From: Lineus longissimus
Lineage: Eukaryota > Nemertea > Pilidiophora > Heteronemertea > Lineidae
Direction: 5' to 3'
Assembly (NCBI RefSeq): GCF_910592395.1
Contig: NC_088315.1
Coordinates: forward strand, 16,041,808 to 16,105,807
DNA length: 64,000 nucleotides
In this document: piece by piece, positions 45,871 through 60,800 of the stretch
Layout of the letters: each line of letters begins with the position of its first letter
Numbering within the stretch: position 1 is the stretch's first letter
Made by a program: the position numbers and the translations under genes
The notes under the pieces: generated by a model
What the model saw: the letters and a program-made list of their open reading frames with translations, nothing else
Databases searched by the model: none
Told to the model about the DNA's origin: nothing

Positions 45871-48800
45871 CTGCAGCAAAATAGAATTATGATATGCATG
45901 TAGGGTGGCCAAGAAAAAACGAACAACTAGTCTTCTACCGCCCATAAACCTAAAGCACTTTCACAGATAAATGGGGAATCTTTATGGAAGAATAATGGGA
46001 ACAATTAAGATATCTCGATTCGGTTGAATGGTAGTTTTAGCACTAGAGGCAGTTATGTAAAGTCTGGATAAATTTGGTGTCTCCAATTTATATCCTCTTT
46101 TGGCTCAAAATCTCTCCCCCCCACGTCTTTACAAACTTGACCATAACTACATGACCAAATTGAGATATCTTGGACTCATTTACTTATTGAAGATTCTTCA
46201 TCTGGTACTAGAGCTTTGAATTTGCGGACGTGGTGAAAGTTTAGTTGTTTGGGGTTTTTTGTCAACCCTTTACACAAAATACTTATCTGATTAATGCATG
46301 TCTGACTTATCATTTTCAATTTATTCACGAGTATGAACTTGATTAATGTGGATAAGGTGAAAATAAACTTTTAGATAGGTCTCAAAAAACATTATCAACA
46401 GAATCAATTCTTACTCTACGTACAGATTTTAGAAACAAAAACAAATCGAACACTGTATGAACATTGAGATCAAGTTGCCAAATTCAGAACAGAAAAATAA
46501 CTGTATACTGATAGGAGACTATTAAAACGGACACACAGACAGTTAGTTTCTAATAATTATCGAGTTAAAGTAGTTTGCGAGCAAATTTTATTCCTTCACC
46601 AAGATGTATGTGGGGTTATTCGCTAGCTACACTTGACAAACTTTATTTTCTTCACCTTGATGTCTGTTGGTGATTTGCTAAAATTCTAAATAGGATGAAT
46701 TGTCCAATCAAGCCCAAACACTGCATTGATTTGTCCCCTTAAAAACAACTTTAAAAGCCCCGTGAAATACCAAAAAATTGACTCGAACCTGTGCATTGGC
46801 CATCTTTGCTGGTAGATGATCCATAAGGTGGTACTCCGCTGCAGGCAACACGATTCGTTACTTTGTCCTGACTGGAACTGGGCAGTCAGACTGTGGTTCA
46901 AAAAAAATTATCATCGGTCAGACAACAGGATAGGATTTGTCAGTTAACGTTCAAGGACCAATGATGACCTCGCTTGTAGTGCCCCAAAAATTATGTTTTC
47001 AGGAGTAATCAATTTTCGCCAAAATCGCTACAAAGGGAGTGTTGCATGATGTCATGGGTTATGTGTGACATGTCGTTACCTTGGTTGTGACGTTTGTGAA
47101 TGTGACATCACCCATGACATCACGCATGCAACACTCGGTTTGTAGAAGTGTATTGGTTGTGAAAATGCTATTTTTGTGGCACTTTAAGCACAGTTGTTGA
47201 GCCTTGAACCATTGGAGCATGCTGCATGTCTTTGAGATAACAAAATCTCACAATTAATGCAGCATACTTAGAATTGCCGACATGCTGTGTGTAGGAATGT
47301 GAATTTGGCTTTACACTGAATAGATTGGCTCATGCATTACGCAAACATAGGTTTAACTATGAGGTCTACAAGAAGTTTTCACAGAGGCTACCATATTGGG
47401 GTCAAAAGGGTAAGTATCGTCCCGGATGATGCAGAAGTGACGTCACCCACGTTAACTCATCAATCCATTTAAAGATGGTTTTTTAACATAAACAACAGAA
47501 ACCTCAAAGCTCATGAATGCACTGCATACGAGGAGCATGAAAACAAACTCTTCTTCTGAATATACTGTAGAACAGAAAATTTTGGCGGCATAGAATTTCC
47601 GTGAATGCTGGGCAATGGACTGAATAATTATTCGTGGCAGAATATTTTCGCAGATCAAGAATTTTGGCAACAATGGCAACAATGACATGAAATTCTTGCT
47701 GAGATTTCGTGGCATAGTATTTTCCCGAGCAGCATGACCTTTTCGCAAAATTTGCAAAACTATCGCAATTTTTCTGTTTTACGGTAGATTTTGTTTAAGT
47801 TCGATAACAATGTCTTCTCACTTCATGCAAAAAAGGGCAACATTTGCAGGACGACATTTACCCCCTTGACTTTATTATAGGTCGTAGATAACAAAACTAA
47901 AGTAAACTTATCCAACTAAGTCCTAAATAAGGTATGTTTACATAGAGGCATACAGTGGCTAGGAATAGACATCGCATGATCATTTTTTTAACATGAAAAT
48001 ATTTTTTCCTGAAATATCTCGATTGATGGACTTATTGGGCGATATGAATAAAGACTACCAAATGCTTTTATCTAAGATTCTATGTACATTTACACAAGGC
48101 CTTTCTGAAGAAAATTGAAGTCAAAGCATTTGCTAGTCTTTATTCATATCACTCATTATCTCAATCAATTGATCGATATATCTCCGGCAATCGAGATAAT
48201 TATCTCCATCGCCCGAGATAGTTATCTTTTATGCCAAAAGGTACACGGCTGTGCTGTAATGACAAGCATGTAAATAATAAGATACAATAAGTACTAAATA
48301 AGATACAAGGACAACATCGCACACTTACTTTCATTTTCTTCATAAACAGTTTTTCCCGCCCTCCTACTAGTCCTAGATGACGATGATGATGACGTTGTTG
48401 AAGACGAATAAGAACTCTCATCAGTGGTTGTTCGGCCCGAACGCTTGCTGGTTCGTGATGAACTTGATTCATAACTGCTACTCATACCACCACCACCACC
48501 GCGGTCTGTATGACGGCTGACACGTGACGAGTAAGAACTTGTCCCCAAACTTCGGTTCGACATGTCAAGTCCCGCAGGCCTCCAATCTATTTTTTCTTAA
48601 AAAAGAAAAAGGGACAACTTGGGCATCATGATGAGATATGCTGTTTTTTTATACCAAAATGACTTCTGGCAGGACTATGACGTTTCCAAGCAGTATCATT
48701 GAAAAGTAATCAAATGACAATAAACGTCCCCTAATTTGTGAGCCAAGTCAAAAGGCCATTACATCTTCTCTGGCCATGTTGATATAATGAAAGTATATAT

Positions 48801-51800
48801 CAACAGAGGCAGAAGATTTGGTGTCCTATCCAGATCTTAACTACTTAACGCCGTAAGACGTATATATACGCAAACTCTATCTGAACCGCTCTGCCGTAAG
48901 ACGTATATACATGTCAGCCATCCACAGGATTGTTCACTGTAAAATCCTGTACTTAACCCCTATTCAAACAATAGTGGGGAATCCCAAGCGTAAACTGAAA
49001 CTGAGGAGGCTTCGTTTTTCACGAAAACACCAGCTGGCAGCACTTAATCAATGGCCGTTGCAAAGACGAAAAATGACATTTTTCTGAAATTAATTCTGGC
49101 AGAGCGGTGAGGTAAGAACAATTTTATTCTGGCATTAAGTAGTTAAAAAGATCAGATAGAATGAAATCGACATGATAGTGTAAACTGAGGAAACATACCT
49201 GCAACAACGACCTTGCAGTTCGTCTCATCCTCGCCATTTTGATTCTTGGCGATGCAGCTATATCGGCCGTTATCATTCTGGGTACAGGATGTCACTTCTA
49301 GAGAGCACACGCCCACACTATATACTATTTGATAATGATCGCCAGTGTTCAGCTCAGGCCCATCCTTATACCATTGAACCTAAAATGACATCAGTGTTGC
49401 AACATGAGAAAAATCTTCTTCATCTTCTTCAGCGTTCGCTCTGAGCTTGGAGGTCGTTTTCTCCAGGGAGTATTCCTCGGGATGAGCTTTTATGCATGAC
49501 ACTACAGTTAATGTGCCAATTGGGTTTATTGGCATAGTGAATCAGACTTCGGTGAAGAAATAAATCAACACAAGAGTCATTTATGTTCACCAGCTTTCCT
49601 TCGTTCTTATAGGCCTACGTGGTTCGTTAAAAATTGCTTGTTAGGGAACGCTTTATTGCTGTACTTACTGTTGCTGGTGGGAATCCCTCGACAGTGCAAA
49701 GCAGCTTGAAGCCAATTCCCTCCTGAAGGTGGCGATCACGAAGCGTAAATGCAAATCTGGCATTTGACTGCGGATGTTTCCACATCTCAATTTCTTTCTC
49801 ATATAATTTACTGGAAGACAGAATAAAAAATGTCATACAGTCCAAATCGCAAATGTCAACCCTAAATTCGTGTCATTGGCGTTACCAAGTGCTTAGGTCA
49901 TGCACAAGTCACGCGTAATTTACGTGAAAAATAGAGAGATAAGCTCGTCACTGGTGCGTCATTGGCATGCAACTTGGCGTATCTTGCGCGTCACTGACGC
50001 GAAGCAGGACAGAGGTCAATTGTGACTCGGACTGAACGTCTGATTTCAAATCAGAAGTTGACTGTATCATCTACATGTGAGATACCCTAATATGTCATCA
50101 TCATCATCTTCATCACTGCATAGATGGCATCTTGGTCCAAACATGGACCTTTGACAAATAAATCATATCGGCGTAAACCTTAATATGATGTCAGTAGATA
50201 CAGTCCAAATCACAAATGACATCCATCCTGGTTCCGTCAATGACGAGTTGCGCGCCAAATTGTACGTCAATGACACACCAGTGACTTGCTTTATCTCTCT
50301 ATTTTTTTTCGTAAATTATGTGTGACCTAAGTCAAGTGTGAGTTACGCGCTCGGTAGCGCACCAATGACACAAACTAAGGGATGACAATTGTGATTTGGA
50401 CTGTATCTTAATAATTATTATATCAGAAGATATCCTAATACACTCTCAGCGGATACCTCAATATGATATCATTTCATGAAATCATTTTGAGATGATATAG
50501 AACATTTCGTGGAATGCACATGCTGCTAAATTTGACTTCTTACCGAATAGGTGTTGGCTCATGGGTGAAGGATGGAGGTCTTAGAGATTCCAATACTGAA
50601 AATAAACAAATAACACAGTTAAAGTTTGGGTTTATCATCAGGTAACAGGTGTCATCCAACTTCACACCCTGACCTCATTCTATCCTGAAACCTTTCAGTA
50701 AAACCAAAATGAGCTACACATTCAATGATACCCCCTGAGCATTTCTGATCAGTACCCACTTATACACCTGGATGGAGTGAAGCAAGTTGGACAAAGGGAA
50801 CTTCCCAAAGTCTTAGCGCCAACTGTGAGGTTCGAACCAGGGACCTCTTGACTATAGTAGTCGATAGTCCGAGACCCTAGTCCACAGCAGCTCCTGTATA
50901 AGAAATAGTAACGTGCTGTGCACGTCATATTTCAATGAAGGGTTAAATCCTGTTTATCATGTACAGTCATCTTCAAGAGGAATATACTCACATTCTACGG
51001 TTAGGAAAGTGGCTGCCTCACGATTGCCGAAGGAGTTTTCTGCCTTGACGATGTATTCTCCCTTATCCTCTAGTTTACTTCTGCCTATCCTCAATTCGTA
51101 TAGTCGGCCCAGATACTTCTGCATGTATTTACCACTCTGAGTGAGGGCGACACCATCGCGAATCCTGAAATAATTGAATTGGTAATACTTGAAGGACTAA
51201 GTGGAACATTTGGGTGTGAAGAATTTAACCTCTTCAATCCCAGTGACCGACCAGTCGGTCATTTTGAAATAACGTTTTTTCTCAACGACTGACAGGTCAG
51301 TCTCAGTGATATTTTTATTCTCTTGAGCTGGGACGCTAGTTTCTTGCTTGTTTTAGCGTGTTTGATGTACAGTAGGGTCAGTTAGAGCATGCCTGGGTAA
51401 ATCTAAATTTCAAAGTTCAATTTTGGATATCATTTACTTACCAGGTGACAACTGGTGGAGAGAGAGCGATGATCCTGCAATCAAAGGTGGCAGGATTGCC
51501 TTCCTGTACAGTCTGGTTGCGTGGCTTCAGGATGAATCGTGGGATAGCCTCTCGGCGGTCTGCAATCAAAGTGAATTCAATAGGTTCAGAAGAGAAAAGT
51601 CTTCATTTTACTGAAAAGTTCAGAAGTGCTACTGATTCTCACTTTTGTTAGATAACTTTCACCTTTTTCATAAATTGCCTTGTTCGGGCTGGGAAGCTGA
51701 CCTCGACGGCCCGGTTTACATAGAACTGACATAGTCAAATGTCATTAGTCAGAAGCATCAGTTAATTGATTGTGGCTAGAAATCATGACATGAAATGGGC

Positions 51801-54800
51801 AAGAGCCACGTTTGAAAGTGACATGATGAATCATATGTTTAAGCTTGCTCTTTGGAAATTACTTGTTCGTTCTGAAAGTGACATGCTGCAAGTACAGTGA
51901 TACAGTGACAAGGCTTACTCTATGTAAACCTAACGTAACTTCACATGGTTCTCTGTGATTCGGTCATCTATCAGCTCAGTTGGGTTATGGACTATGTCAT
52001 TCTGGATGTAGGTTAGACAACTGCCTACATGACAGATTTGTTCCTGCACAAATCGAAAAGTTTTGATGGCAGGAACAGGTCAGGAAGGAAAATCTAATGC
52101 AAACCAAGTGTAGCTCATCCACTGGTACAATTTCAAGCCAGGGAAATTGACAACACATAGTAGGGTATCTGGGAATACAAAAACGGATTCTCAAGTATCT
52201 AACTTACCAAAGTATGTGTCATAAATCTGGAACTCCTTGGGTCTACGCTTGCGCAGAGAGCTGAACTGCGCAATTCGACCAATTGCTGGCTGAGGGATTG
52301 GCCAGTCACCCTGCAAGTCAGAGAGATAAATGTGTGAAGAAGAGTTGATTTGGGAAGTATTTACCCTTGTAAAAACAGAAATTGTTTTTATGGTAGGCAC
52401 CACGAAAAATACCCAATACCCAAGTCAAAATGCCATTCATTCACCAGTCACAACCAGAAGTATGAATGAAAATTTATGTAACAAATACCATGGAATGTTT
52501 GTGGCTGGTCCTAATTGTTGTTGATGCTCTGTTTATATTGGATACTCTTGTGATTAAAACTAGTAGTGTAGAATGGGGTAATTGTAGCCCCGGTTTATTT
52601 GTAGCCCCTGCATTGTTTGATGCATGGGGATATCAATCAATATCATAGGCAGGGGCCACAATTACCCCATTCTACCTTATATCCAACATGTGGAAATAAC
52701 ATGCAACTATTCTTGTGGCAACACTTTTATCATGGGATGGTAAAAGAGTGCTTAAAGGGGATATGGAGTCGTACAACTTCCTGATCTTAAAGGGACAATA
52801 TAGGCAGCAGCTAGGCAGGCAAGATAAAGTTACACAGAGCTGCCAATAGGGGTCTCTAACATCTCACAGTAGGTTGAAATGATTCACGCTTGTACGAGGG
52901 ATATATTTAGTGCAAGTCTGACATGACCCAGGGCCCTTACTGTGTATACAAGTCACTTGAAGATGGTCAATTTAACCTCGCTGCTTCTGCCTATAGTCCC
53001 CCTTTAAACGGGACGTTTAAGAATTATAATTGGACCCTGTTGCATGCATCCCGACCTTCGGTCAAAATAAATCCATATTCAACGGTTTAGCATGGTTTGT
53101 CACAAGATAAAGCCATGATTTGGGTTTTTTCTTAGGCTTGTCTGAAGTGCACTCGACTGACAACATATCCCCTTTGCACGGTGTGTATCAAATACAACAG
53201 TCTGTTTGGGAAATGAAATATGAAGACAAAAATCAACTTAGGATCTTAAGTTAAATCAATTTAAGAAAATTGCAAGTGTAATCGATTCAATGAATTACAA
53301 CAATTAAATCAATTAATGGAAGTCTATAGATTCAAGTGCCTATGATATAACGCGTAATGAAATAAGGGTGGTATAAAAAGTCCCTTAACTATATAGACAA
53401 CAGGTAAAACTGAATAAAGAATTAAAACAAATAACATATTCATCAACATTATGCAAATTTTATAAAATGTAACTGAAGGCTTGAAACATTTTCAATACAT
53501 ATAATTGTGTGGTAACCTTTTTTTCATGATTGGTCATCTGAGAAAGAAAGCAGTGAAATAGATGTCATCATTCACAACATATTACACAAGTGCCATCTGT
53601 TTTAGCGACAGAAATAAAAACACCACTTTGAACAAGTCTGACACATATCAATGGAAAGGATAATCTTGACCAGAACATGTCGAATTCATGCAATAAGTGC
53701 ATATTGGGAACAGCTTTGAATGGCCTAAAGAATTCACTGTCAAAAAGTATGTTCCCCGTACACTCTTTTGAGCTTTTGGGAAACTTTTTGGGAGTTTTTC
53801 AGCCATAACGAATATGCACCCTGAAGAGGTTTTTCAAGGATATGGAAAACCCTTTTGGGCTTTGCACAAGCTAAAAGACTTCCGTGAAAAACTTCTGTGA
53901 AAAACCTCTGGGGTGCATATTTGTGTGTTGGCTGAAAAACCCTAATTTATTAATGAAAAAAACCCAAACCCTTATTTTTAAGAAAATATAATTAGATCCT
54001 CTGCGTGGTCCTTGCAAACAAAATTGTGAAAAGGAACAGAAATTTTGCTGTGTGAGGCTGACAACAGTGGAATTTACTGCCTGTCCATTCTTGCGAAGCA
54101 GATAGCATTGCCACTTTCAAGAAATTTGTAAGGTCCTGGAACTCTATAAGAACAGGCAACACCGTTATAACACTTTGGTTGCCCTGTGACGTAGATCTAC
54201 GTCATTAACACCCGAAGGTTCGGTACCCAATGACGTAGATAAACGTAATCAGAAATTCTTGTGAAGCAGATAGCATTGCCACTTTCAAGAAACTTGTAAG
54301 GTCCTGGATCACCATGAGGTCATCCCATGTTTGAGTGGCAACACAGTAATAACACTTTGGGTGCCGAATGACGTATATCTACATCATCAACACCCGACGG
54401 TTGGGTGCCCAATGACGTACATGTAGATGTACGTAATCAGAAAGCAGTACCATCGACTGTGGAAATTGTCTCTTTGAAACGATGTAAACTTTGTCTGTCA
54501 TCAAATACTGATGGTAGATATGTGATGAAAGGTACAAGAATAATGCAGTACTCACATATTTATCTTGGATTCTTTGTCTAATCTTGGCATATCTGCTGCT
54601 TGGAATGCGGCGATCAGTGCCCTCAAGAATACCCTGAAATATACAAAATACATAAAGTCAAGAATTAATAAAGATTAGTCTTTCTTGATAACATACAGAA
54701 GGTGTATCATTGATAGAAACAAACCCATCAGTGTTCAAATCTAGTAATCATCTGATGGTCTGTGCATGCAAGATGAAGATGCCTTGACTGAAATCTTTGC

Positions 54801-57800
54801 ATTGCCGGTGAACTGCTCTGCCAATTGAAGAAGCGACGTTCCATGATTTTCTTCATAGAGTGACACACCAAAACTTGAGTCAAATGAGATTAAATGTCCC
54901 TTTAACCCTACATAGTTGGACACATAAATACATGTAAATAGGCACCGTAGAGAAATAGCAAATCTAATAAAGAAACTTACGGTCAACCACTTGTGCTCTA
55001 GGCATTCATGGATGGTCAAACGTTTGCTAGAAAAAAGAGACGAAAAAGGGTTATGATAGAGCAAACTACAGTACTCTTATAGACTGTCAGACAAATCAGA
55101 AGAAGAGCTATAAAGTTTTCGAATTCCTGACACCATTTTGAGGCTGTAAATAAACAGTTAAACTGACTTTATTTAAAACATGGACTTTTTTTCTCCTGAG
55201 ATGGTGGTCGCGAACATTGTCTCTCACGAAAACATACTTCATAGACTCTTGCGCCAAAATAATTAGTGCTAACATCTATCCGTCATGTCCGTGTACGGTA
55301 GTATGTATTAAGATTCAGTCACCTTCTTGGTTTTCAGAGAATTCAACGTTGAACAAAAATTACAACACTTTGTACAAAATAAACTTTCAGTACTTTTGAC
55401 CAAAACCAATTCAGGAGGCAGACTAAATATTGAGGAATGTATAGTGTGTTTTAAATTTCCGAATACTACTAGTTTTCATATGAGCAGTACTTTTTGAAAA
55501 TGGAATTATTTGACCACATTATGTACAGGCGTCCACTAAGCTAAAAAATTATCTGAAAACCGAGATGGTGCTGACTGCCCAAGAAGTGCATCTGATGTCA
55601 ATCACGCTCACCCTGGCTGCTTCTGGAGGCACTTCCTGATGAAGTCCTTGCCTTCATCGGAGATATTCTTGAAACCCTCACTGTCGAAGTCCCACGTGCC
55701 ACGCTTCACATTCTGTAGAGTTTCAAGGTCATCCTCGCCGGCAAATGGCGACAGTCCGCTCAAGCTGAAAGAGAATGTGCGGTTGATAACACAAGACATC
55801 TCAATGACGTAAACACTGTCAAATTTTTGTGAGGATTTCATTTTTGCGGGATTGCAAACAACTTCCCTTCGCCAAATTAGAAATCATGAAAATTATTTTC
55901 TTTACTGGAAAAACCGTAAGAAACTTTGTAGTTTGCCAAAATAAGAATCACGAAAACTGATTTCCATGAATCGTTGAAATAAATAGGTGCAAATGTTTTT
56001 CAGGTTTACAGCAGAACAGTTGCCTGTCTTTGCTCAAGGACACAAAGACAAACAGCGGTAATCCTTCTGAGCGTCAAACCCACAGCTTCCTGATTTTGAG
56101 GGCTATGCCACTAATCTCCCCCATATTAGAATAAAGCATTCATACTTACAGAACGTATGCGAGTACACCTAACGCCCAGATGTCTGTGTAGTAACCCACT
56201 GGTTCCATGTCCACGATTTCGGGAGCAGCGAATTCAGCCGTTGCTGTAGTGACCTTGACAATTTCATCGGGATTCAACTTGGTGGCAAGGCCAAAGTCTA
56301 TCATTTTGATGTTGGGACTCTTGCTGTTTTCACAGATGATATTCTCAGGCTGGAATTAAATGATAATAATGACAAAGTTTGTTATTTTTATGGTGCGTTC
56401 TTACACCTTATTTGTGGCATCACAACTATCATGCCTGCATCACCTGACTGAAGTAACCTACAGTCCCAATCACAATTGACACATCTAAATATATGTATAT
56501 AATGCCCAATGTAAATAGAACAAGATATCAACTGTCATATTAGGGGGTGCAGTTTTTATCATGCAGATTTGGGCCCTTTTGGGACAAAAAGTGGGATTCT
56601 GCCATACCCTGACAGCTAACTGCCCCCCCCCTCGACGAAAGTTAAACACGGCCCTGAACTGTATATTCATGCAAACACAAGCCTTGGTGTTCTTACCTTG
56701 ATGTCGAGATGAACATAGCAGTTGTCGTGCATATGGCTGATACCATCACAGACTTGGCGCATGTAGTTGATCACCTCCGCTTCACACATCTTGTACGAAT
56801 CATCAGCAACTCTGTCGAAGAGTTCCCCACCGGAGAGGCTGAAACATGGAGGAGTTCATGAATGAAGATGCTCCACTGGCCATGGGGCCCTGGATTATGT
56901 ACAAGGCTTGCTTCAGGATCAAATGACCAATTGGGCAGGGACTGTAGTAACCTGACTGTTGATCTCGGCCATGGCCTAGGCCATTTCATGTCACCGTTCT
57001 CGTAAAGTGATACCATGCATTATGCTGCCCAAATTAATTAGGCCAACCTATGAAACCTATTAAACCAAGGGATTGTTGGTTGAACTGAAGTCTCATCTGG
57101 TAACTGTTTAAACTTTCCTCTCCAGGGTCAGCTCAAGTGATATTTTGTACAAAACGAATCCTGTCTAGAGAACCCAGATTGCTGACTAGTAAACCCATAT
57201 TCCTCACACGAAAACCCACATACCTGTCAGGAAAACCCAGATTCCTGCTAAGAAAACCCAGTCCTGCCTGGAAAACCCAGATACAAGCCTGGAAAACCCA
57301 GATTCCTGCCTAGAGAACCCAGATTCCTTCCTAGAACATGCAGATTCCTGCCTAGAGAACCCAGATTACTGCCAAGAAAGCCTGACTCAGCCCTGAAAAC
57401 CCAGATTACTGCCTAGTAAACCCAGCTTCAAGCCTGGAAAACCCAGATTCCTGCCTAGAAAACCTAGATTACTGCCAGGAAACTCTGACTCTAGCCCTGA
57501 AAACCCAGATTACTGCCTAGTAATACCAGATTCCAGCCTGGAAAACCCAGATTCCTGCCTAGAAAACCCAGATTCCTACCCAGAACATGCAGATTCTTGC
57601 CTAGCGAACCGAGATTTCTGCCTAGAACATGCAGATTCCTGCCGAGGAAACACAGATTAATGCCTAGAAAACAAATAATTTCTTCTATTTGGCAGCTTAA
57701 AGATGTACTTACAATTCCATAATAAGGCACATTTCACCGTCTCCATCGAACGCATCATACAGATGCATCAGTTTAGGATGATGGAGGTCGTTCATGACGC

Positions 57801-60800
57801 CGATCTCATTTCGGACGGTCACCTTATCGAGGGGGAATGGGGTCGGGATGAATTTGGCAACAAAGATACGCCCCGTGGCTTTCTCACGACATCGGTGCAC
57901 GACACCAAAAGCACCACTGAAAGATAAAATGGACTTTGATTAGGCTATTGTTTACTTGGTTGAAGGAATTGAGGTGGCGGGTCTATGTTGAGATATCAAT
58001 ACCTTCAACGGTGGAGCAAAAATGTAGTCAAAAAGTTCCCTCAAGCAGAGGGAATTTCAGTTGTAACTGGGACTGTACCGTGCTACATTTTGGCCATTAC
58101 CTATTAAAGATACCTGCAAAATTGTCCTTTTAGGATATTTTAAATTTTTTTATGATTATGTAAATAAACCGCTGAATTTCTGTACTGTTTTATTTTTGTG
58201 ATTCACCAAAATTTCAGAACCAGAACAGCATTTTCAGGATTTTTATTTTGTGGATTACAACATTTCTCTCAGTTTTCAAAATAACAAATATTCTTCAAAG
58301 ATTTTTATTTTCGTGAATGTAGGTTATTTGCAAAATCAATGAAAATTAAAAGAAATTTTGAGGTTTTCAGTACTAACCTGCCCAACTCTTCAAGAATATC
58401 GTAGTCATCATAGATGTTTCCAGTTTTGATGTCGACTGGTGTTGGCTTGTACTTGGCCCACAAGTCATAATCTGAAATGAAATTGACATGACATTACATA
58501 GAACAAGGAAGATTTATTTGTCTCGGGTATGTAACCGCCTTCTCACGTCACAGATGACGGGAGGTCTGCCGCGTTTTAAACCTTAATCTCCCTCCTTGCC
58601 TTCTAGAGGCAACACCAACAGCCGTGGACAACATCACGTGACCAAGGTTTAAGCAGAATCCAAATGCTTCTGAGAGTAACTTTAAGTTGACATTTTTCGT
58701 ATTTACGATTATTACATAATCAGTGGGATCACATCATACAAGACTCTTAATTTATTGCATAGAATATGGATTAACAATGACGCATATTACATGCGTCAAT
58801 AGCGTGCAAATGTTGCATCAGGGTGGATCAGTAGTGCAAAAATCGTTGCTAAAAAATGGCGTGCACAAAATTTGTTACAACTTACAGAATTTGTCGTAGT
58901 TATCAATCTTGGGACCATCATAGTGTCCACGGACTTTCCTGCCGAACTCGTCCAAATCTCCTTTGCCACGTTTCTTCAGTGAGGACTCTGAGGTCTTGAC
59001 CTGTACCGGCTCACAGGGGTCACTCTTGCCGTAGAAGTTCTCAGCGATGATGCGTAGCTCGTATTCATGATCTGGTGAAAGGCCTTGGACAGTCTGTGTG
59101 TTGAACCTAACGAGAAAGAAAAACATAAACAGTTGGTTTTACAAAGAACCTCCCTAGTAAGGACACCTTTGGAACTGTACATGTTGTGTGCTGTCCTTAG
59201 TAGAAAGATGTCCTGATTAGAGATGCCAAATTGAATGGAAACAACCCATTTTGGACCGAATCAAGTGTCCTTCTTGAGAGGACATGCTTAGGGAGGTGTC
59301 TGCTAAGGGAGGTACCACTGAATAAGGCAGTATAAGGCAAGTGTCTGTTTATAATTGACCCTACTGAGGCTGCCCAGTGACATTATTTGGGCCTCCATTT
59401 TGGAAATCAGTCAAAACATACCCTTTTCCTCAAGAAATCAGGAACACGAGTGCGGTCATTTTCGATTCGAAAGGGTGTCTGTTAGGGGATGGGAAAATTT
59501 TTCGACACATTCTGAGCAATCATACCTGCAGCTCGAGATCCTGACCCAGTTATCCCTTGGTGGTTCCCTCTTCTCGATGTGATACTCATTGACGAAGCTT
59601 CCACCATCATTGTTAGGTGGTTTCCATGTTAACAGGCAGCTGTCATCATAGACGTTCTCCACCTGAGGGAAGCGTGGAGGATCGGGCCGGTCTGGAATGA
59701 TTAAACAAGGAAAAATGAAACTGGTACGTCTGACTCCATATTTTCTATGAATATTGGAACTTGCTAACTGATTTAATCAATGATAATAGACCCTTTGCAC
59801 TGCACATTGTGGCCTGGGTTGTGTTTATCTCGCTCGTACAAGTGAATAGTTTTGATGTACTGCGAGATTGGAGAGACCCCTATCAGCGACTTCATGTAAC
59901 TTCATCTGACCTACCCGGCTCCTGTCTAAAGTCTCCCTTTAGGTACTTGTTAACCCTTAATAATCTAAGAAGAACAAAACACTTTCTTACCATTGACCTG
60001 AATCTTGATTACAGCCGAGTCAGTTCCAAGTTCATTCTCAAGTTGGAGTCGGTACGGGCCTTCATCGGCCTTGCAGGCATCTTTGATTGTTAGGATGGCG
60101 TGGCGTTCTGTCACATCAATAGTATGACGGCCAGATGTACGCAATGGCTGATTGTCACGGATGTACTGGACATCTGGTTTGGGGTTGCCCGTGAAGGGAA
60201 TCTTGATGACGACGTCCTCGCCCTTCTCGAAGGTGCAGACTTCCTGGAAACGCGCTGGCACTCGGATATGTGGTGGAGCTGAAAACACAGGATCATTGAT
60301 TTGAAACAAATAATAAAATTTGATTAATTTTCTGACTCATATTGAGTTATATTAGTTTGATTACTTCTTTTAACTCTTCAAAGGCTGGGACGTTTAAATA
60401 CGTTTTGAAAAGTTAATTGTTGACTGCCCAGGACGTAGATTTACGTTTTGTATTCATTTTACCGCAGAGCAATCAAATGTCTCCCCATCAGATCAGCTGT
60501 ATTATTTGCTATAGACAGTGAATGTTTGCAACATGAACAGATGACGATTGATCCATGGTTGGAACCACATGGGTGAGTCTATGATGGAGATTTTCATGGA
60601 TGACCCATGATGGAACTTTGATGACTAATCCCCGTCATAGATCTCTAGATGGACATTTTTGCGTGTGTACATATATAAACTTCATAAATCCATATACATG
60701 TACTTACATTTGATGATAAGATCAGCTCTGCTGGCCCTTGAGCCACCCTTATTGGTTGCCCTGACAACATATTCATCAGCATCTTCACCATATACGTCAT

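Noticed and set aside
57491-57730. Heptad-repeat protein (LGRNLGF) in a twitchin intron
   Set aside because: It is the translated 21-nt minisatellite, with degenerate units and no acceptor or donor around it.
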